Of a DNA stretch of 64,000 nucleotides, positions 35,131 through 43,692 are shown in pieces. The notes under the pieces are model-generated. The model was given only the letters and a program-made list of their open reading frames with translations, was not told the DNA's origin and made no database searches. The translations under genes were made by a program, and so were the position numbers. Origin of the DNA: UBA1479 sp038109305 (GTDB taxonomy: Bacteria > Pseudomonadota > Alphaproteobacteria > Rhodospirillales > Casp-alpha2); contig JAYNIR010000006.1 of the NCBI GenBank assembly GCA_038109305.1, forward strand, positions 75,414 to 139,413. Direction: 5' to 3'. Numbering within the stretch: the first letter of the stretch is position 1; each line of letters begins with the position of its first letter.

Positions 35131-36480
35131 TTAGATCGACTGGGAGCCCCTGAATTCGGGATAGGCTTCCATCCCGCATTCGGCCATGTCGAGGCCCATT
35201 TCCTCGGCTTCCGAGCTGACCCGGATACCGATGACCGCCTTGATCACCATCCAGACGATGGCGCTGGTGACGATGACGAACCCGCCGATCGCCGCCACGC
35301 CCAAGGCCTGGGTCGCGAACTTGGCGTCGCCGTTCGACAGCGGCACCGCCATGGTGCCCCAGATACCATCGCACAGGTGAACCGGAATGGCGCCGACCAC
35401 GTCGTCGATCTTGAACTTGTCCAGGAGCGGGACAACGACCACGACGATCACACCGCCGATGGCGCCGATGATGAGCGCCAGGCCGAGGCTCGGCGAATCC
35501 GGGCCGGCCGTGATGGACACCAGACCGGCAAGCGCGCCGTTCAGGGCCATCGTCAAGTCGACCTTCTTATAGATGATCTGCGTCAGCACGATCGCCGCAA
35601 CCACGCCGCCGGCGGCAGCGATGTTGGTGGTAATGTAGATGTTGGCGATGGCGATGACGTCCTTGGCCGACCCCATGGTGAGCTGCGAGCCGCCGTTGAA
35701 GCCGAACCAGCCGAGCCACAGGATGAAGGTCCCGAGGGTGGCCAGCGGCAGGTTGGCGCCGGGCATCGGCCGGACGGAACCATCGGCGCCGTACTTGCCT
35801 TTGCGGGCACCCAGGATGATCGCGCCGGTCAACGCGGCCCAGCCGCCGACCGAGTGAACCAGGGTCGAACCGGCGAAGTCGGCAAAGCCTTTTTCGGCCA
35901 GCCAGCCGCCGCCCCACTGCCACGCGCCCTGGATCGGATAGATAACGCCCGTGAGCACGACCACGAAGATCAGGAAGCCCCAAAGCTTAATCCGTTCCGC
36001 CACGGTGCCGGAAACAATCGACGCCGCGGTGGCGACGAACACCAACTGGAAGAAGAAGTCGGATGAAGCGGCGTAGGCGGTGACGCCTTCCCCGGCGAAC
36101 TTGCCGCCGAGCGCCGCGCTGTCGTCGTGGCCCCACAGGCCGATGGTGCCCATGAAGCCCTTGTCGACCCCGTTGTACATGAGGTTGTAGCCGATCACGT
36201 AGTACATGATGGTCGCGATCGAAAACAGGCCGACGTTCTTCAGGCACTGCATGGTGGTGTTCTTGGTTCGCACCAGGCCCGCTTCGAGCATGGCGAAGCC
36301 GGCGGCCATCCACATGACCAGGAAGCCATGCACCAGGAACGAAAACGTATTGAAGATGAACTGCGATTCATCCGGCACGGCCGCCATGGCGGGTCCGGAA
36401 AGAAGCAGCAGCACCGCCGCAGCGGCCAGGATACGGACCCTGCCCGCGGCTTTCATGCATTTGTGGAACATGTTTTTCAT
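35131..36480 (-). CDS. amtB: Ammonium transporter AmtB
   Basis: Trimeric inner-membrane ammonium channel, 449 residues. An N-terminal signal-like helix (ILAAAAVLLLLSGPAMAA) is probably cleaved, and eleven membrane helices follow. FSFLVHGFLVMWMAAGFAML (first helix), DFAGSTLVHSVGGWAAL and a His-pair region are typical. The C-terminal MGLDMAECGMEAYPEF is the cytosolic tail bound by PII. It follows glnK by 12 bp, so the PII regulator and its channel are co-expressed. Confidence 0.97.
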   Translation of the reverse strand: MKNMFHKCMKAAGRVRILAAAAVLLLLSGPAMAAVPDESQFIFNTFSFLVHGFLVMWMAAGFAMLEAGLVRTKNTTMQCLKNVGLFSIATIMYYVIGYNLMYNGVDKGFMGTIGLWGHDDSAALGGKFAGEGVTAYAASSDFFFQLVFVATAASIVSGTVAERIKLWGFLIFVVVLTGVIYPIQGAWQWGGGWLAEKGFADFAGSTLVHSVGGWAALTGAIILGARKGKYGADGSVRPMPGANLPLATLGTFILWLGWFGFNGGSQLTMGSAKDVIAIANIYITTNIAAAGGVVAAIVLTQIIYKKVDLTMALNGALAGLVSITAGPDSPSLGLALIIGAIGGVIVVVVVPLLDKFKIDDVVGAIPVHLCDGIWGTMAVPLSNGDAKFATQALGVAAIGGFVIVTSAIVWMVIKAVIGIRVSSEAEEMGLDMAECGMEAYPEFRGSQSI

Positions 36481-36492
36481 TTGAAAGACCTT

Positions 36493-36831
36493 CTAAAGGG
36501 CGTCCTGACCGGATTCGCCCGTGCGGATGCGCACGGCTTCCTCCAGCTGGGAAACGAAGACCTTTCCGTCGCCGATCTTGCCGGTCTGGGCGGTCTTCTG
36601 AATGGTTTCGACGATCTGCGGGACGAGTTCGTCCTTGACGGCGATCTCGAGTTTCACCTTGGGCAGAAAATTCACCATGTATTCCGCCCCGCGATAAATT
36701 TCGGCCTGACCCTTCTGGCGGCCGAAGCCCTTGACCTCGCTGACGGTCATGCCTTCGACGCCAAGCGGCGTGAGGGCTTCGCGCACCTCTTCCAGCTTGA
36801 AGGGTTTGATCACGGCCATGATCAGCTTCAT
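36493..36831 (-). CDS. glnK: Nitrogen regulatory PII protein GlnK
   Basis: A 112-residue PII signal protein sensing ATP/ADP and 2-oxoglutarate. MKLIMAVIKPFKLEEVREAL starts it, and the T-loop has Y51 (EIYRGAEY) for uridylylation. AAAGGA precedes ATG 36831; a longer open frame upstream is not used. Paired with amtB, it blocks the channel when nitrogen is plentiful. Its 342-bp upstream region contains an NtrC-like palindrome. Confidence 0.97.
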   Translation of the reverse strand: MKLIMAVIKPFKLEEVREALTPLGVEGMTVSEVKGFGRQKGQAEIYRGAEYMVNFLPKVKLEIAVKDELVPQIVETIQKTAQTGKIGDGKVFVSQLEEAVRIRTGESGQDAL

Positions 36832-37059
36832 TGTTAAATCCTTTCTGTTCCGGCCTGCTTCGCGGCATTGAGCGTATGCGTCGCCGCGCACGCCGATTTG
36901 GGAGCCACAAAATCGGCTCTTGTCGCGGTGAAACATTTCAAGAAGTGCGCGGACTCGGCGGAAGGGGAATTTCCCCCTTAAAAAACAATTGGTTAATGGT
37001 TATCCATCGGCGCATCAAACGCCATAAAGATACCTAATTTTTACCCAAAATCTATTATT

Positions 37060-37076
37060 TGCATAAAAATCATGCA
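37060..37076 (-). promoter_or_regulatory. NtrC-like binding site upstream of glnK-amtB
   Basis: TGCA-N9-TGCA over 17 bp (inner bases TAAAAATCA on the plus strand), the same outline as the NtrC site TGCACY-N5-RGTGCA. It is about 230 bp upstream of glnK. Two weak sigma-54-like GG-N10-GC patterns lie closer to the gene on the minus strand (around 37010-37024 and slightly upstream). The 36832-37173 gap also has AAGGGG/CCCCTT (36962-36979) and no gene. Low certainty. Confidence 0.35.
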
Positions 37077-37173
37077 ATCTTTCGGGCTGGACAAGGCCGT
37101 GCGCCGATGATGAAAGTTTGCCAGCCACAACCGACACCGCCCGCGCCGCCTGCCGGCGGGCAAAGGAGAGATC

Positions 37174-38439
37174 GTGCCGCGAGCCACGCCATCGGATCGG
37201 ACGCCGGAACGCTTTGACGCGATCATCGTCGGTGGCGGGCTGGTCGGCGGTACGCTCGCCGCATTGTTGGCGGGGGCGGGGATCAAAACCGCCATGGTCG
37301 ACCGGGCCGACCCGCATGCCGGGCTGGATGCGGGGTTCGACGGTCGGGCGTCGGCGATCGCGCTGGCGACGCAGCGGGTTCTGGTCGCGGCGGGCTTATG
37401 GCCCGGCCTTGCGGACCGCGCCCAGCCCATGGACGACATTCGCGTCGCCGACGGCGGATCGTCCTTGTTTCTGCATTACGACCATCGTGATCTCGGCGAT
37501 GAACCTTTCGGCTACATGATCGAAAACCGACACCTGCGCCGCGCGCTCTATGACGCGCACAACGCGCTGCCGTCGCTTGTCCAAATCGCACTGGCCCGAA
37601 TTACGGCAATGGACTTAAGTCCGCGCGAGGCGCGGCTCGAAGTCGACGGCGGCGGGGCGCAGAGGACCCTTGCCGCGCCGGTGATTATAGGCGCCGATGG
37701 GCGCGCGTCGCAGACCCGCGCGAGGGCGGGCATCGGGACGACAGGGTGGTCGTACGATCAGATGGGGATCGTCTGCACCGTCGATCACCAACACCCGCAC
37801 GGCAACGTCGCGCACGAACATTTTCTGCCGTCGGGCCCGTTCGCGATCCTGCCGATCCGGGGCGCCGCCGGGCGCGAGGGGCATCAGTCGTCGCTCGTCT
37901 GGATCGAACGGCAGGATCTGGCGCCGGCGCTGATGGCGCTTCCGGACGATGCGTTCCTGGCCGAACTGGCCCGCCGGTTCGGCGATTTTCTGGGCTCGGT
38001 GCAACTGGTCGGGCCCCGGTGGAGCTACCCCCTGGGCCTGCATGTGGCGGCCCGCGCGACGGCGACGCGGTTCGCGCTTGCCGGCGACTCGCTCCACGGG
38101 ATGCATCCGATCGCCGGCCAGGGCCTGAACATGGGACTTCGCGACGTCGCGGTGCTGGCGGAAGTACTGGTCGACGCCCGCCGCCTCGGCCTCGACCCCG
38201 GCGGTGCGCCGGTGCTTTCGGATTACGAGGCCCGCCGCCGGTTCGACAATTCCCTGATGCTGGCCATGACCGACGTTTTGAACCGGCTGTTTTCCAACGA
38301 CGTGCCGCCGGTGCGGGCGGCCAGGGACCTGGGCCTCGGGCTGATCAACCGCCTGCCCGAGGTGAAGAAGTTCTTCATGTGTCACGCCATGGGTGATGTC
38401 GGCGACCTGCCGCGGGTCATGCGCGGCGAGGCGCTGTGA
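37174..38439 (+). CDS. UbiH/UbiF/VisC-type FAD-dependent ubiquinone hydroxylase
   Basis: A 421-residue flavoprotein monooxygenase that hydroxylates the ubiquinone ring. The N-terminal FAD dinucleotide motif is AIIVGGGLVGGTLAALLAGA, GADGRASQTR follows, and the second FAD motif is LAGDSLHGMHPIAGQGLNMG. Which ring position it modifies (UbiH, UbiI, UbiF or UbiL) cannot be told. The GTG start at 37174 has AAGGAGAG at 37162-37169, a strong ribosome site. Probably alone in its transcript or followed by the dioxygenase gene. Confidence 0.9.
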   Translation: MPRATPSDRTPERFDAIIVGGGLVGGTLAALLAGAGIKTAMVDRADPHAGLDAGFDGRASAIALATQRVLVAAGLWPGLADRAQPMDDIRVADGGSSLFLHYDHRDLGDEPFGYMIENRHLRRALYDAHNALPSLVQIALARITAMDLSPREARLEVDGGGAQRTLAAPVIIGADGRASQTRARAGIGTTGWSYDQMGIVCTVDHQHPHGNVAHEHFLPSGPFAILPIRGAAGREGHQSSLVWIERQDLAPALMALPDDAFLAELARRFGDFLGSVQLVGPRWSYPLGLHVAARATATRFALAGDSLHGMHPIAGQGLNMGLRDVAVLAEVLVDARRLGLDPGGAPVLSDYEARRRFDNSLMLAMTDVLNRLFSNDVPPVRAARDLGLGLINRLPEVKKFFMCHAMGDVGDLPRVMRGEAL

Positions 38440-38603
38440 TCCCCGCCGACGTTCGATGCGGGCGATTGATGCAGATCAAAGCGCCGCGCGGCGTACTTTG
38501 CGAGGATCGCGTCCGCCCCCGGCATTGACGGTTTGACGCCGCTCGGCAAAGGTTCTACACGAAAACCCACATGGCTGGCTGGCGCCCGGCCGCCAAGATC
38601 GGA

Positions 38604-39272
38604 ATGGACCGCCGCTTGTCTTTTGAACGCAATACCGAAACGCTGCAAAAAAGCATCGAAAACTCTGATGCGCGGGCGACGCCGTTCCGTCATTGGCTGG
38701 TCGACCGCGTGTTCGAAGACGATGTGATCGAGGCGCTGGTCGCGCTGCCGTTCGACGCGCCCCGCGTGGAATATTCAAAGGGCGCCCGCGCGGCCAACAA
38801 CGACACCCGCAGCTATTTCGATCCGGGCCGGCGCGACGAATTCCCGGTCTGCCAGACCGTCGCCGAAGGGTTCCAAAATGCCGAGACGGTGAAAAAGATC
38901 GAGGCCATGTGCGATATCGATCTGTCCGGGACCTACCTGCGGCTTGAATACGCGCAAGACCGCGACGGCTTCTGGCTGCATCCGCACAAGGACATTTCCG
39001 TCAAATGCCTTTCGATGCTGGTCTATCTGTCGGACGCGCCCGAGGGCGAAGATTGGGGAACGGATATATATTCAGGACCCAAGGAAGAAGACTATTTCGC
39101 GCCGACGCCGCATCAGAAAAATCGTGCGCTGATTTTCGTTCCCGGGTCCGACACCTGGCACGGATTCCGGTGCAAACCGATAAGCGGCATTCGCCAGACC
39201 CTGATCGTCAACTTCGTCACCGACGCGTGGAACAGCACTCACGAACTGGCGTATCCGGATCAACCGGTTTAG
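38604..39272 (+). CDS. 2-oxoglutarate/Fe(II)-dependent dioxygenase
   Basis: A 222-residue 2OG-FeII oxygenase (prolyl-hydroxylase-like fold). The facial triad is visible: H128-K-D130 in LHPHKDISVK and distal H186 in TWHGF. R197 in IRQTLIVNF would bind 2-oxoglutarate. The substrate is unknown. ATG 38604 (MDRRLSFERN) is chosen because the family begins at LSFERN-like sequence; ATG 38571 would add 11 residues without conservation. Convergent with the DUF971 gene. Confidence 0.85.
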   Translation: MDRRLSFERNTETLQKSIENSDARATPFRHWLVDRVFEDDVIEALVALPFDAPRVEYSKGARAANNDTRSYFDPGRRDEFPVCQTVAEGFQNAETVKKIEAMCDIDLSGTYLRLEYAQDRDGFWLHPHKDISVKCLSMLVYLSDAPEGEDWGTDIYSGPKEEDYFAPTPHQKNRALIFVPGSDTWHGFRCKPISGIRQTLIVNFVTDAWNSTHELAYPDQPV

Positions 39273-39284
39273 CGCCGCCGCCGG

Positions 39285-39656
39285 TTACGGATCGCGGCTC
39301 AGTCCCTTCGCGTCCAGCGCTTCAAGGTAGTCGGCCCATAGCCGTTCCTGGTTGACGCCCATGTCGTAAAGCGTGTCCCACGAATAGATGCCGGTGTCGT
39401 GCAGGTCGTCGAACTTGAGCCGGACCGCATAGTTGCCCACGGGCTCGACCCCGATGATGTTCACGTGCCGGCGCCCGGCGACGATGGTCTTCTGCCCCGG
39501 CCCATGGCCCTGCACTTCGGCCGATGGGCTTTCGACGCGAAGCAGTTCCGCCGTCAACCGAAACGACGCGTCATCGAAATCGACCTCAAGCATCTTTTCG
39601 TCTTTCTTGACCCGGATTTCGTTCGGCGGGCGGCGGGTTTTGAATTTGTCGGGCAT
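39285..39656 (-). CDS. DUF971 (gamma-butyrobetaine hydroxylase-like N-terminal) protein
   Basis: A 123-residue protein of the DUF971/GBBH-like_N family, a small fold often seen in Fe-S related contexts. Conserved YAVRLKFDDLHDTGIYSWD and LWADYLEAL mark it. Its start codon ATG 39656 overlaps the Trm112 stop by 1 bp, so they are coupled. Molecular role is unproven. Confidence 0.88.
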   Translation of the reverse strand: MPDKFKTRRPPNEIRVKKDEKMLEVDFDDASFRLTAELLRVESPSAEVQGHGPGQKTIVAGRRHVNIIGVEPVGNYAVRLKFDDLHDTGIYSWDTLYDMGVNQERLWADYLEALDAKGLSRDP

Positions 39657-39859
39657 TATTTACGCACCTCGTTTTCCGCATCCGTCAGTTCCCTGGCTTC
39701 GTCGGGAAGCATGATCGGAATACCGTCGCGGACAGGGTAAGCCAGGCGCGCGGCCCGGCTGATCAGTTCGCCTTTCGCCGCGTCAAATTCCAACGGTCCC
39801 TTGGTGACGGGACAAACCAGAATTTCCAGAAGCTTCGGATCGATACCGGGGTTTGCCAT
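39656..39859 (-). CDS. Trm112 family protein
   Basis: A 67-residue Trm112/YcaR-type protein: LLEILVCPVTKGPLEFDAAK then RLAYPVRDGIPIMLPDEARE. In eukaryotes Trm112 activates methyltransferases, and bacterial YcaR-type proteins are of unclear function. Only one of the zinc-type cysteines (C16) is present. Cotranscribed with DUF971 and probably with the LON-domain gene upstream (42 bp apart). Confidence 0.9.
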   Translation of the reverse strand: MANPGIDPKLLEILVCPVTKGPLEFDAAKGELISRAARLAYPVRDGIPIMLPDEARELTDAENEVRK

Positions 39860-39901
39860 GGTGGCTCTTTCTTCAAGGTTTCGTCAGAAACGCGTCGGCC
39901 G

Positions 39902-40594
39902 TCAGTGCGCCGCGCCCTTAAGGCCCACCGCCTCGCCATGCGCAGCCATGGTCAGAAGCTCCGTCAGCAGGCGCGCCTGCCCGGCGGGATCGGCGCATTC
40001 CAAAAGCGCCTGTTTATCGCGCCCGTCAAGCGGGCAGGCCATGGCCAGCGACGCCAGCAACTCCGAATCCGCCAGGCGTTCGATCTCGGTCCAGTTGGCG
40101 TCAAACCCCTGCGACTTGAAATATCCCGCGGCGGCCTTGATCAGGCCCACCCGGTCCAATTGGGCGTCGGGCCCGCCGCCGCCAGTCAGGTCTTGTTCAA
40201 ACGCGGCATAAAGCGCTTCGACGCGGCGGTAGCCCTTTTCCATCGCCAGTTCCCGGCCGATGTGGAACCGCGTCAGTCCCAACAGCGTGATCAGCAGGCG
40301 GCCGTCGCCGGTTTCGCTGAACGACACGATGCGTCCCGCGCATCCGACCTGGCAAAGCGGCGGCTGTTCTCGGAAATCGGGATCGCGGGCCTCGACCCCC
40401 GGTCCGGGCGCCGGTTGGATCATGCCGATCAACCGGCCGGCGCCCATGGCGTCAATGGTCATGCTAACGTAGCGCGGTTCAAAAATATTCAGCGGCAATT
40501 GCCCGCCCGGCATCAGCAAAACGCCCGACAACGGAAACACCGGGATCACATCCCGAAGGCGCCCGGCATCCGGATATTCGGTCCTCGCGGTCAT
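39902..40594 (-). CDS. LON peptidase substrate-binding domain protein
   Basis: A 230-residue protein with only the N-terminal substrate-binding (LAN) domain of Lon: IPVFPLSGVLLMPGGQLPLN, then FEPRYVSM and GRIVSFSETGDGRLLITLLG (each quoted within 20 residues). There is no AAA+ or protease domain. Function unknown. It follows the CnoX-like gene by 7 bp, so it is coupled with it. Confidence 0.9.
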   Translation of the reverse strand: MTARTEYPDAGRLRDVIPVFPLSGVLLMPGGQLPLNIFEPRYVSMTIDAMGAGRLIGMIQPAPGPGVEARDPDFREQPPLCQVGCAGRIVSFSETGDGRLLITLLGLTRFHIGRELAMEKGYRRVEALYAAFEQDLTGGGGPDAQLDRVGLIKAAAGYFKSQGFDANWTEIERLADSELLASLAMACPLDGRDKQALLECADPAGQARLLTELLTMAAHGEAVGLKGAAH

Positions 40595-40601
40595 CGCCCG
40601 G

Positions 40602-41567
40602 TTACGAAAACAAAACGGATGACAGGCGCTTGCGTCCCGCCAACGTCAGTTCGTGGGCGCCGCCCAGCGTGTCGAAAATCTTCACCAGCTGCTTACGGCC
40701 GGCGTCGTCGTTCCAGGCGCGGTCGCGGCGCACCAGTTCGATCAGTTCGTCGATGGCGCCTTCGGCGTCGCCGCGGGCGAACAGTGCCAGCGACAAATCA
40801 AGCCGCGCCTGATGGTTTTTCGGATCGCCCTCGACCTGGCTGCGGAGCTCTTGCTCGTCGCCGGTTTCGCCGACCTCGCGGGCAAGTTCCAGGGCCGAGG
40901 CGGCCGCCTCGATCTCCGCCCGGGTGCGGATGTTGGGCGGCAGGGCGTTCAGGATCTCGCCGGCTGCATCCAGCATGCCCAGCGCGACCTGTGCGCGCAG
41001 CACACCGCCCAGTGCGTGGATGTTATCCGGATCCTGAGCCTGCACTTCTTTGAATATCTCAAGCGCCTGGTCCGCCTCGCCGGCGTCCATCGCGGCCTGG
41101 CCCTGTTCAAGCGCCTGATCGATCGGCGTCTTTTCCCCGCCCAGAAGCTTTTCGATGAACGCCTTCAACTGGCTTTCCGGCAACGCGCCCATGAAGGCGT
41201 CAACCGGCTGACCGTTCTTAAAGGCATAAACCGTCGGCAGGGACTGCACCCGAAGCTGCATGCAAAGCTCTTGGTTTTCATCGGCGTTGATTTTGACCAG
41301 CCGCACCATGCCCCGTGCCTGGTTGACCAATTTTTCCAGGACCGGGGTCAGTTGTTTGCACGGCCCGCACCAGTCTGCCCAGAAGTCGACCAGGACCGGC
41401 GTTTGCTTCGACACCTCGATCACGTCCTGCATGAAAGTCTGCAGGTTCGAACTTTTAATATATTCGCCGCCACCCGCCGCCGGGCCCCCGGTGGCCGGGG
41501 GCACCGCGCCGGCGCCCGCGTCGGGTTTCGGGCTGGTGCTGCCGTTGGGGTTTAGAATAAATGCCAT
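40602..41567 (-). CDS. Thioredoxin-TPR co-chaperone (CnoX/YbbN-like)
   Basis: A 321-residue protein with a thioredoxin domain and TPR-like tail. The active site CGPC is at residues 67-70 (DFWADWCGPCKQLTP). The first ~38 residues are Pro/Gly/Ala-rich and disordered. The C-terminal half has tandem helical repeats (ALEQGQAAMDAGEADQALEI). CnoX of Caulobacter with an intact CxxC is a chaperone-reductase for GroEL (family knowledge). Upstream of the LON-domain gene. Confidence 0.92.
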   Translation of the reverse strand: MAFILNPNGSTSPKPDAGAGAVPPATGGPAAGGGEYIKSSNLQTFMQDVIEVSKQTPVLVDFWADWCGPCKQLTPVLEKLVNQARGMVRLVKINADENQELCMQLRVQSLPTVYAFKNGQPVDAFMGALPESQLKAFIEKLLGGEKTPIDQALEQGQAAMDAGEADQALEIFKEVQAQDPDNIHALGGVLRAQVALGMLDAAGEILNALPPNIRTRAEIEAAASALELAREVGETGDEQELRSQVEGDPKNHQARLDLSLALFARGDAEGAIDELIELVRRDRAWNDDAGRKQLVKIFDTLGGAHELTLAGRKRLSSVLFS

Positions 41568-41663
41568 GCCGGTATCCCTAATAAGTCAGTCGTGATTTCG
41601 ATGGTAGCTCAAAGATGGCCTTTTGCCGCCCGGCCCGCAAGGCCGGACCCGGCTTTTCCGGGC

Positions 41664-41882
41664 CTAGTCCTGGTCGGCCACCATGGGCGAGCGGTGAACG
41701 GCCTCAAGAAATCGAATCAGGCCAGCCAGCGCAATGGCCGTCGTCGCCGTATTGCGAAGCGGGTGAAAGTTCAAAATATCGGCCCCGGTCAGCGCCTGGT
41801 CCAGCACCATGGCCACCCGCAGATCCCGGTCAATTGCGGGCGGCGACGCCTGGGACATAGCCCAACGGCGGCGGCCGGGCAA
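41664..41882 (-). pseudogene. Remnant of a prolyl-tRNA deacylase (YbaK/ProX type)
   Basis: A 72-residue frame whose last ~50 residues match the C-terminal end of the YbaK/ProX (PrdX) editing family: LRVAMVLDQALTGADILNFH and then HPLRNTATTAIALAGLIRFL, ending near SPMVADQD. The family normally has about 165-170 residues, so the first ~100, including most of the active site, are missing. Immediately upstream is only a short spacer and the tRNA-Gly gene, so the 5' half was probably deleted. The surrounding 41568-41943 gap has no other gene. Confidence 0.7.
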
Positions 41883-41943
41883 CCGCTATAGACCCTTGCA
41901 ATCTACGGAAAATCGCGTATAACCCGCTCCTTCCTTCGGGAAT

Positions 41944-42018
41944 GCGGGCGTAGCTCAGGGGTAGAGCGCAACCTTGCCAAGGTTGAAGTCGTGAGTTCGA
42001 ATCTCATCGCCCGCTCCA
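41944..42018 (+). tRNA. tRNA-Gly (anticodon GCC)
   Basis: 75 nt including an encoded CCA. The acceptor GCGGGCG (41944-41950) pairs with CGCCCGC (42008-42014). The anticodon stem CAACC/GGTTG encloses TTGCCAA with anticodon GCC at 41976-41978. The T-arm is GTGAG-TTCGAAT-CTCAT. A T-rich stretch follows (TTTTTCTTTCAATTT), suitable for termination. It lies beside the ProX remnant. Confidence 0.96.
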
Positions 42019-42073
42019 TTTTTCTTTCAATTTAAAATCTGAACACGCTTTTCGGCGCGGCCTGACGCGCGTG

Positions 42074-43348
42074 TCAGGGGCGAACGCGGAACTCCAATAG
42101 ATCGGCGTCCGCCATCTCGCGGATGACTTGGGCTATGTCGGCATTGATCTTTTTGGTGGCTTTCTTGGCAGGGCCCGGCTCCCCGGCGGCGGCGATCGCG
42201 TCCCGCACCGTGCGAACGCCGTCGAAGGCTTCGATCAGGCCGATCAGGTCTGGCGGCACATCGACGAAAATATTCCTGTCCTCATGATGCGGCCAACTTA
42301 GGCGGAAGGCGGGCCGTGCATCCGTCGGCCTTTCGCCGGAGATGCCGGGCGCGAGGATCGGGATCAGCGAGCCCCATCCATTCGGCGATACATCGATTTC
42401 GTAGGTTTCAGGTGCCCGCCCGGCGTGGCAGGCGACGAAGGCGTGTTTCTTGATCGAAGCGCGGACCAGTTCGCCGGCGGCAAGCCGCGCGGGCTCGTTT
42501 AGCCGACCCAGCCGTTTGGCCAGGCCTGGCGCCGACAGGGGTGTGTAGCGAGGGTCGTAGCGCGCGCGGAACAGCAGCTTCTGCAACTTCAGTCCGGCGC
42601 CCTTGAGGCAACCAAGGATTTCAGGCAGCGAATAGGCCCGGTCCTGCACATGCAAAAGCAAATCGACCAGACCCTCATCAGACCGCCAATCGGGGTGCCG
42701 GCTCCGGGCGGCGGCGAAGGGATGCGTCTCGGGCAGTGCTTCGATCAGCGCGCGGATGGCTCCGAACTCTCTGTCCAACACAGTGTCCGGCGTGAAGCCG
42801 AGCGTCCGAAGCAGGTCCTGCATCATATAGACGCCGTGGCGGGCGTGGCGACCGTAAAGCATCAGATGCATCGCGCCGTCCGGTCGGAGGACGCCGGCCA
42901 AGGCCCGTAGGCCAGCATCCGGGTCCGCTAGGTGGTGAAGCACGCCGGTCGAAATCACAAGATCGAAATCCAAGCCGAGGTTCCGTGTCTCTTCGATGGC
43001 AAGCTTTTCCAGCCGGACGTTTGGGATGCCGGCTTTTTTCAGGAGCGTCCGGGTTGCGGCAAGGCTGTTTTCGGCGATGTCGGTGGCGACGATCCGGGCG
43101 TTCGGAACGCCCGCGGCGATCTCGGCGGCCTGCCGGGTGCCGCAGCCGGCGATCAGAATGTCGAGATCATCCGTCGGCGTCCGGTAAGGCCAATAATGAT
43201 GAAAATTCGGGTTCGGCGACTCGAGCAGCCAGGCCTCCCCCCGGACAAAGGCGTCGATGTCGTCGGCGGGCGATGGATAGGGATGCCGTTCGTACATGCG
43301 GCGGACACGTTCGCGCGTCGCCCGGGCGTCATCCGCTGGATCCGTCAT
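42074..43348 (-). CDS. Class I SAM-dependent methyltransferase with extra C-terminal domain
   Basis: A 424-residue protein. The Rossmann motif ILIAGCGTRQAAEIA lies near residue 65-80, and LVISTGVLHHLADPDAGLRA is the post-motif region of small-molecule methyltransferases. A further ~200 residues follow. Their last part (FDGVRTVRDAIAAAG, then INADIAQVIREMADADLLEF) looks like a small helical or winged domain. The substrate is unknown. ATG 43348 is chosen over an extended frame. Convergent with tRNA-Gly. Confidence 0.85.
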   Translation of the reverse strand: MTDPADDARATRERVRRMYERHPYPSPADDIDAFVRGEAWLLESPNPNFHHYWPYRTPTDDLDILIAGCGTRQAAEIAAGVPNARIVATDIAENSLAATRTLLKKAGIPNVRLEKLAIEETRNLGLDFDLVISTGVLHHLADPDAGLRALAGVLRPDGAMHLMLYGRHARHGVYMMQDLLRTLGFTPDTVLDREFGAIRALIEALPETHPFAAARSRHPDWRSDEGLVDLLLHVQDRAYSLPEILGCLKGAGLKLQKLLFRARYDPRYTPLSAPGLAKRLGRLNEPARLAAGELVRASIKKHAFVACHAGRAPETYEIDVSPNGWGSLIPILAPGISGERPTDARPAFRLSWPHHEDRNIFVDVPPDLIGLIEAFDGVRTVRDAIAAAGEPGPAKKATKKINADIAQVIREMADADLLEFRVRP

Positions 43349-43536
43349 CGGTCGCTCTGTTCCCTGTTTTCCGTCGGCACCCCTTCGGGGCACCCTAAGG
43401 GGGCGGGCGGCATCCTGGCAAGGTTGTCCTGTCGGCCGGTTATCGACCCCCGCGGCAGACCCGGGGTACGGCCCCCGCCGCCCCGCTGCCCCGCCGCACC
43501 GGGCCGAGCGCTGCCCGAGCCGGAGTGTCGTCAAAC

Positions 43537-43580
43537 TTTAGCTGTTAAATACAAGTACCTGATTATAGTGTTTTAGCTGT
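43537..43580 (+). promoter_or_regulatory. Candidate promoter/operator of the NAD-GDH gene
   Basis: An AT-rich patch in a GC-rich gap. TTTAGCTGT occurs at 43537-43545 and again at 43572-43580, 35 bp apart, flanking a -10-like TATAGT at 43564-43569. The paired repeat could be a regulator site around the promoter. The rest of the 343-bp gap (43349-43692) is GC-rich with a small CCCC-TTC-GGGG hairpin at 43380-43390 and no gene. Confidence 0.4.
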
Positions 43581-43692
43581 CGGCAGGCCGATGCTGGGCA
43601 ATATGGAAAATCCATCGACCGTGGCCGGCCGGGCGCCGGGCGTAACTCGCGCAATCCTCCGGCCCCCGGAAGCGAAAATCTGGGAGGGGCCG

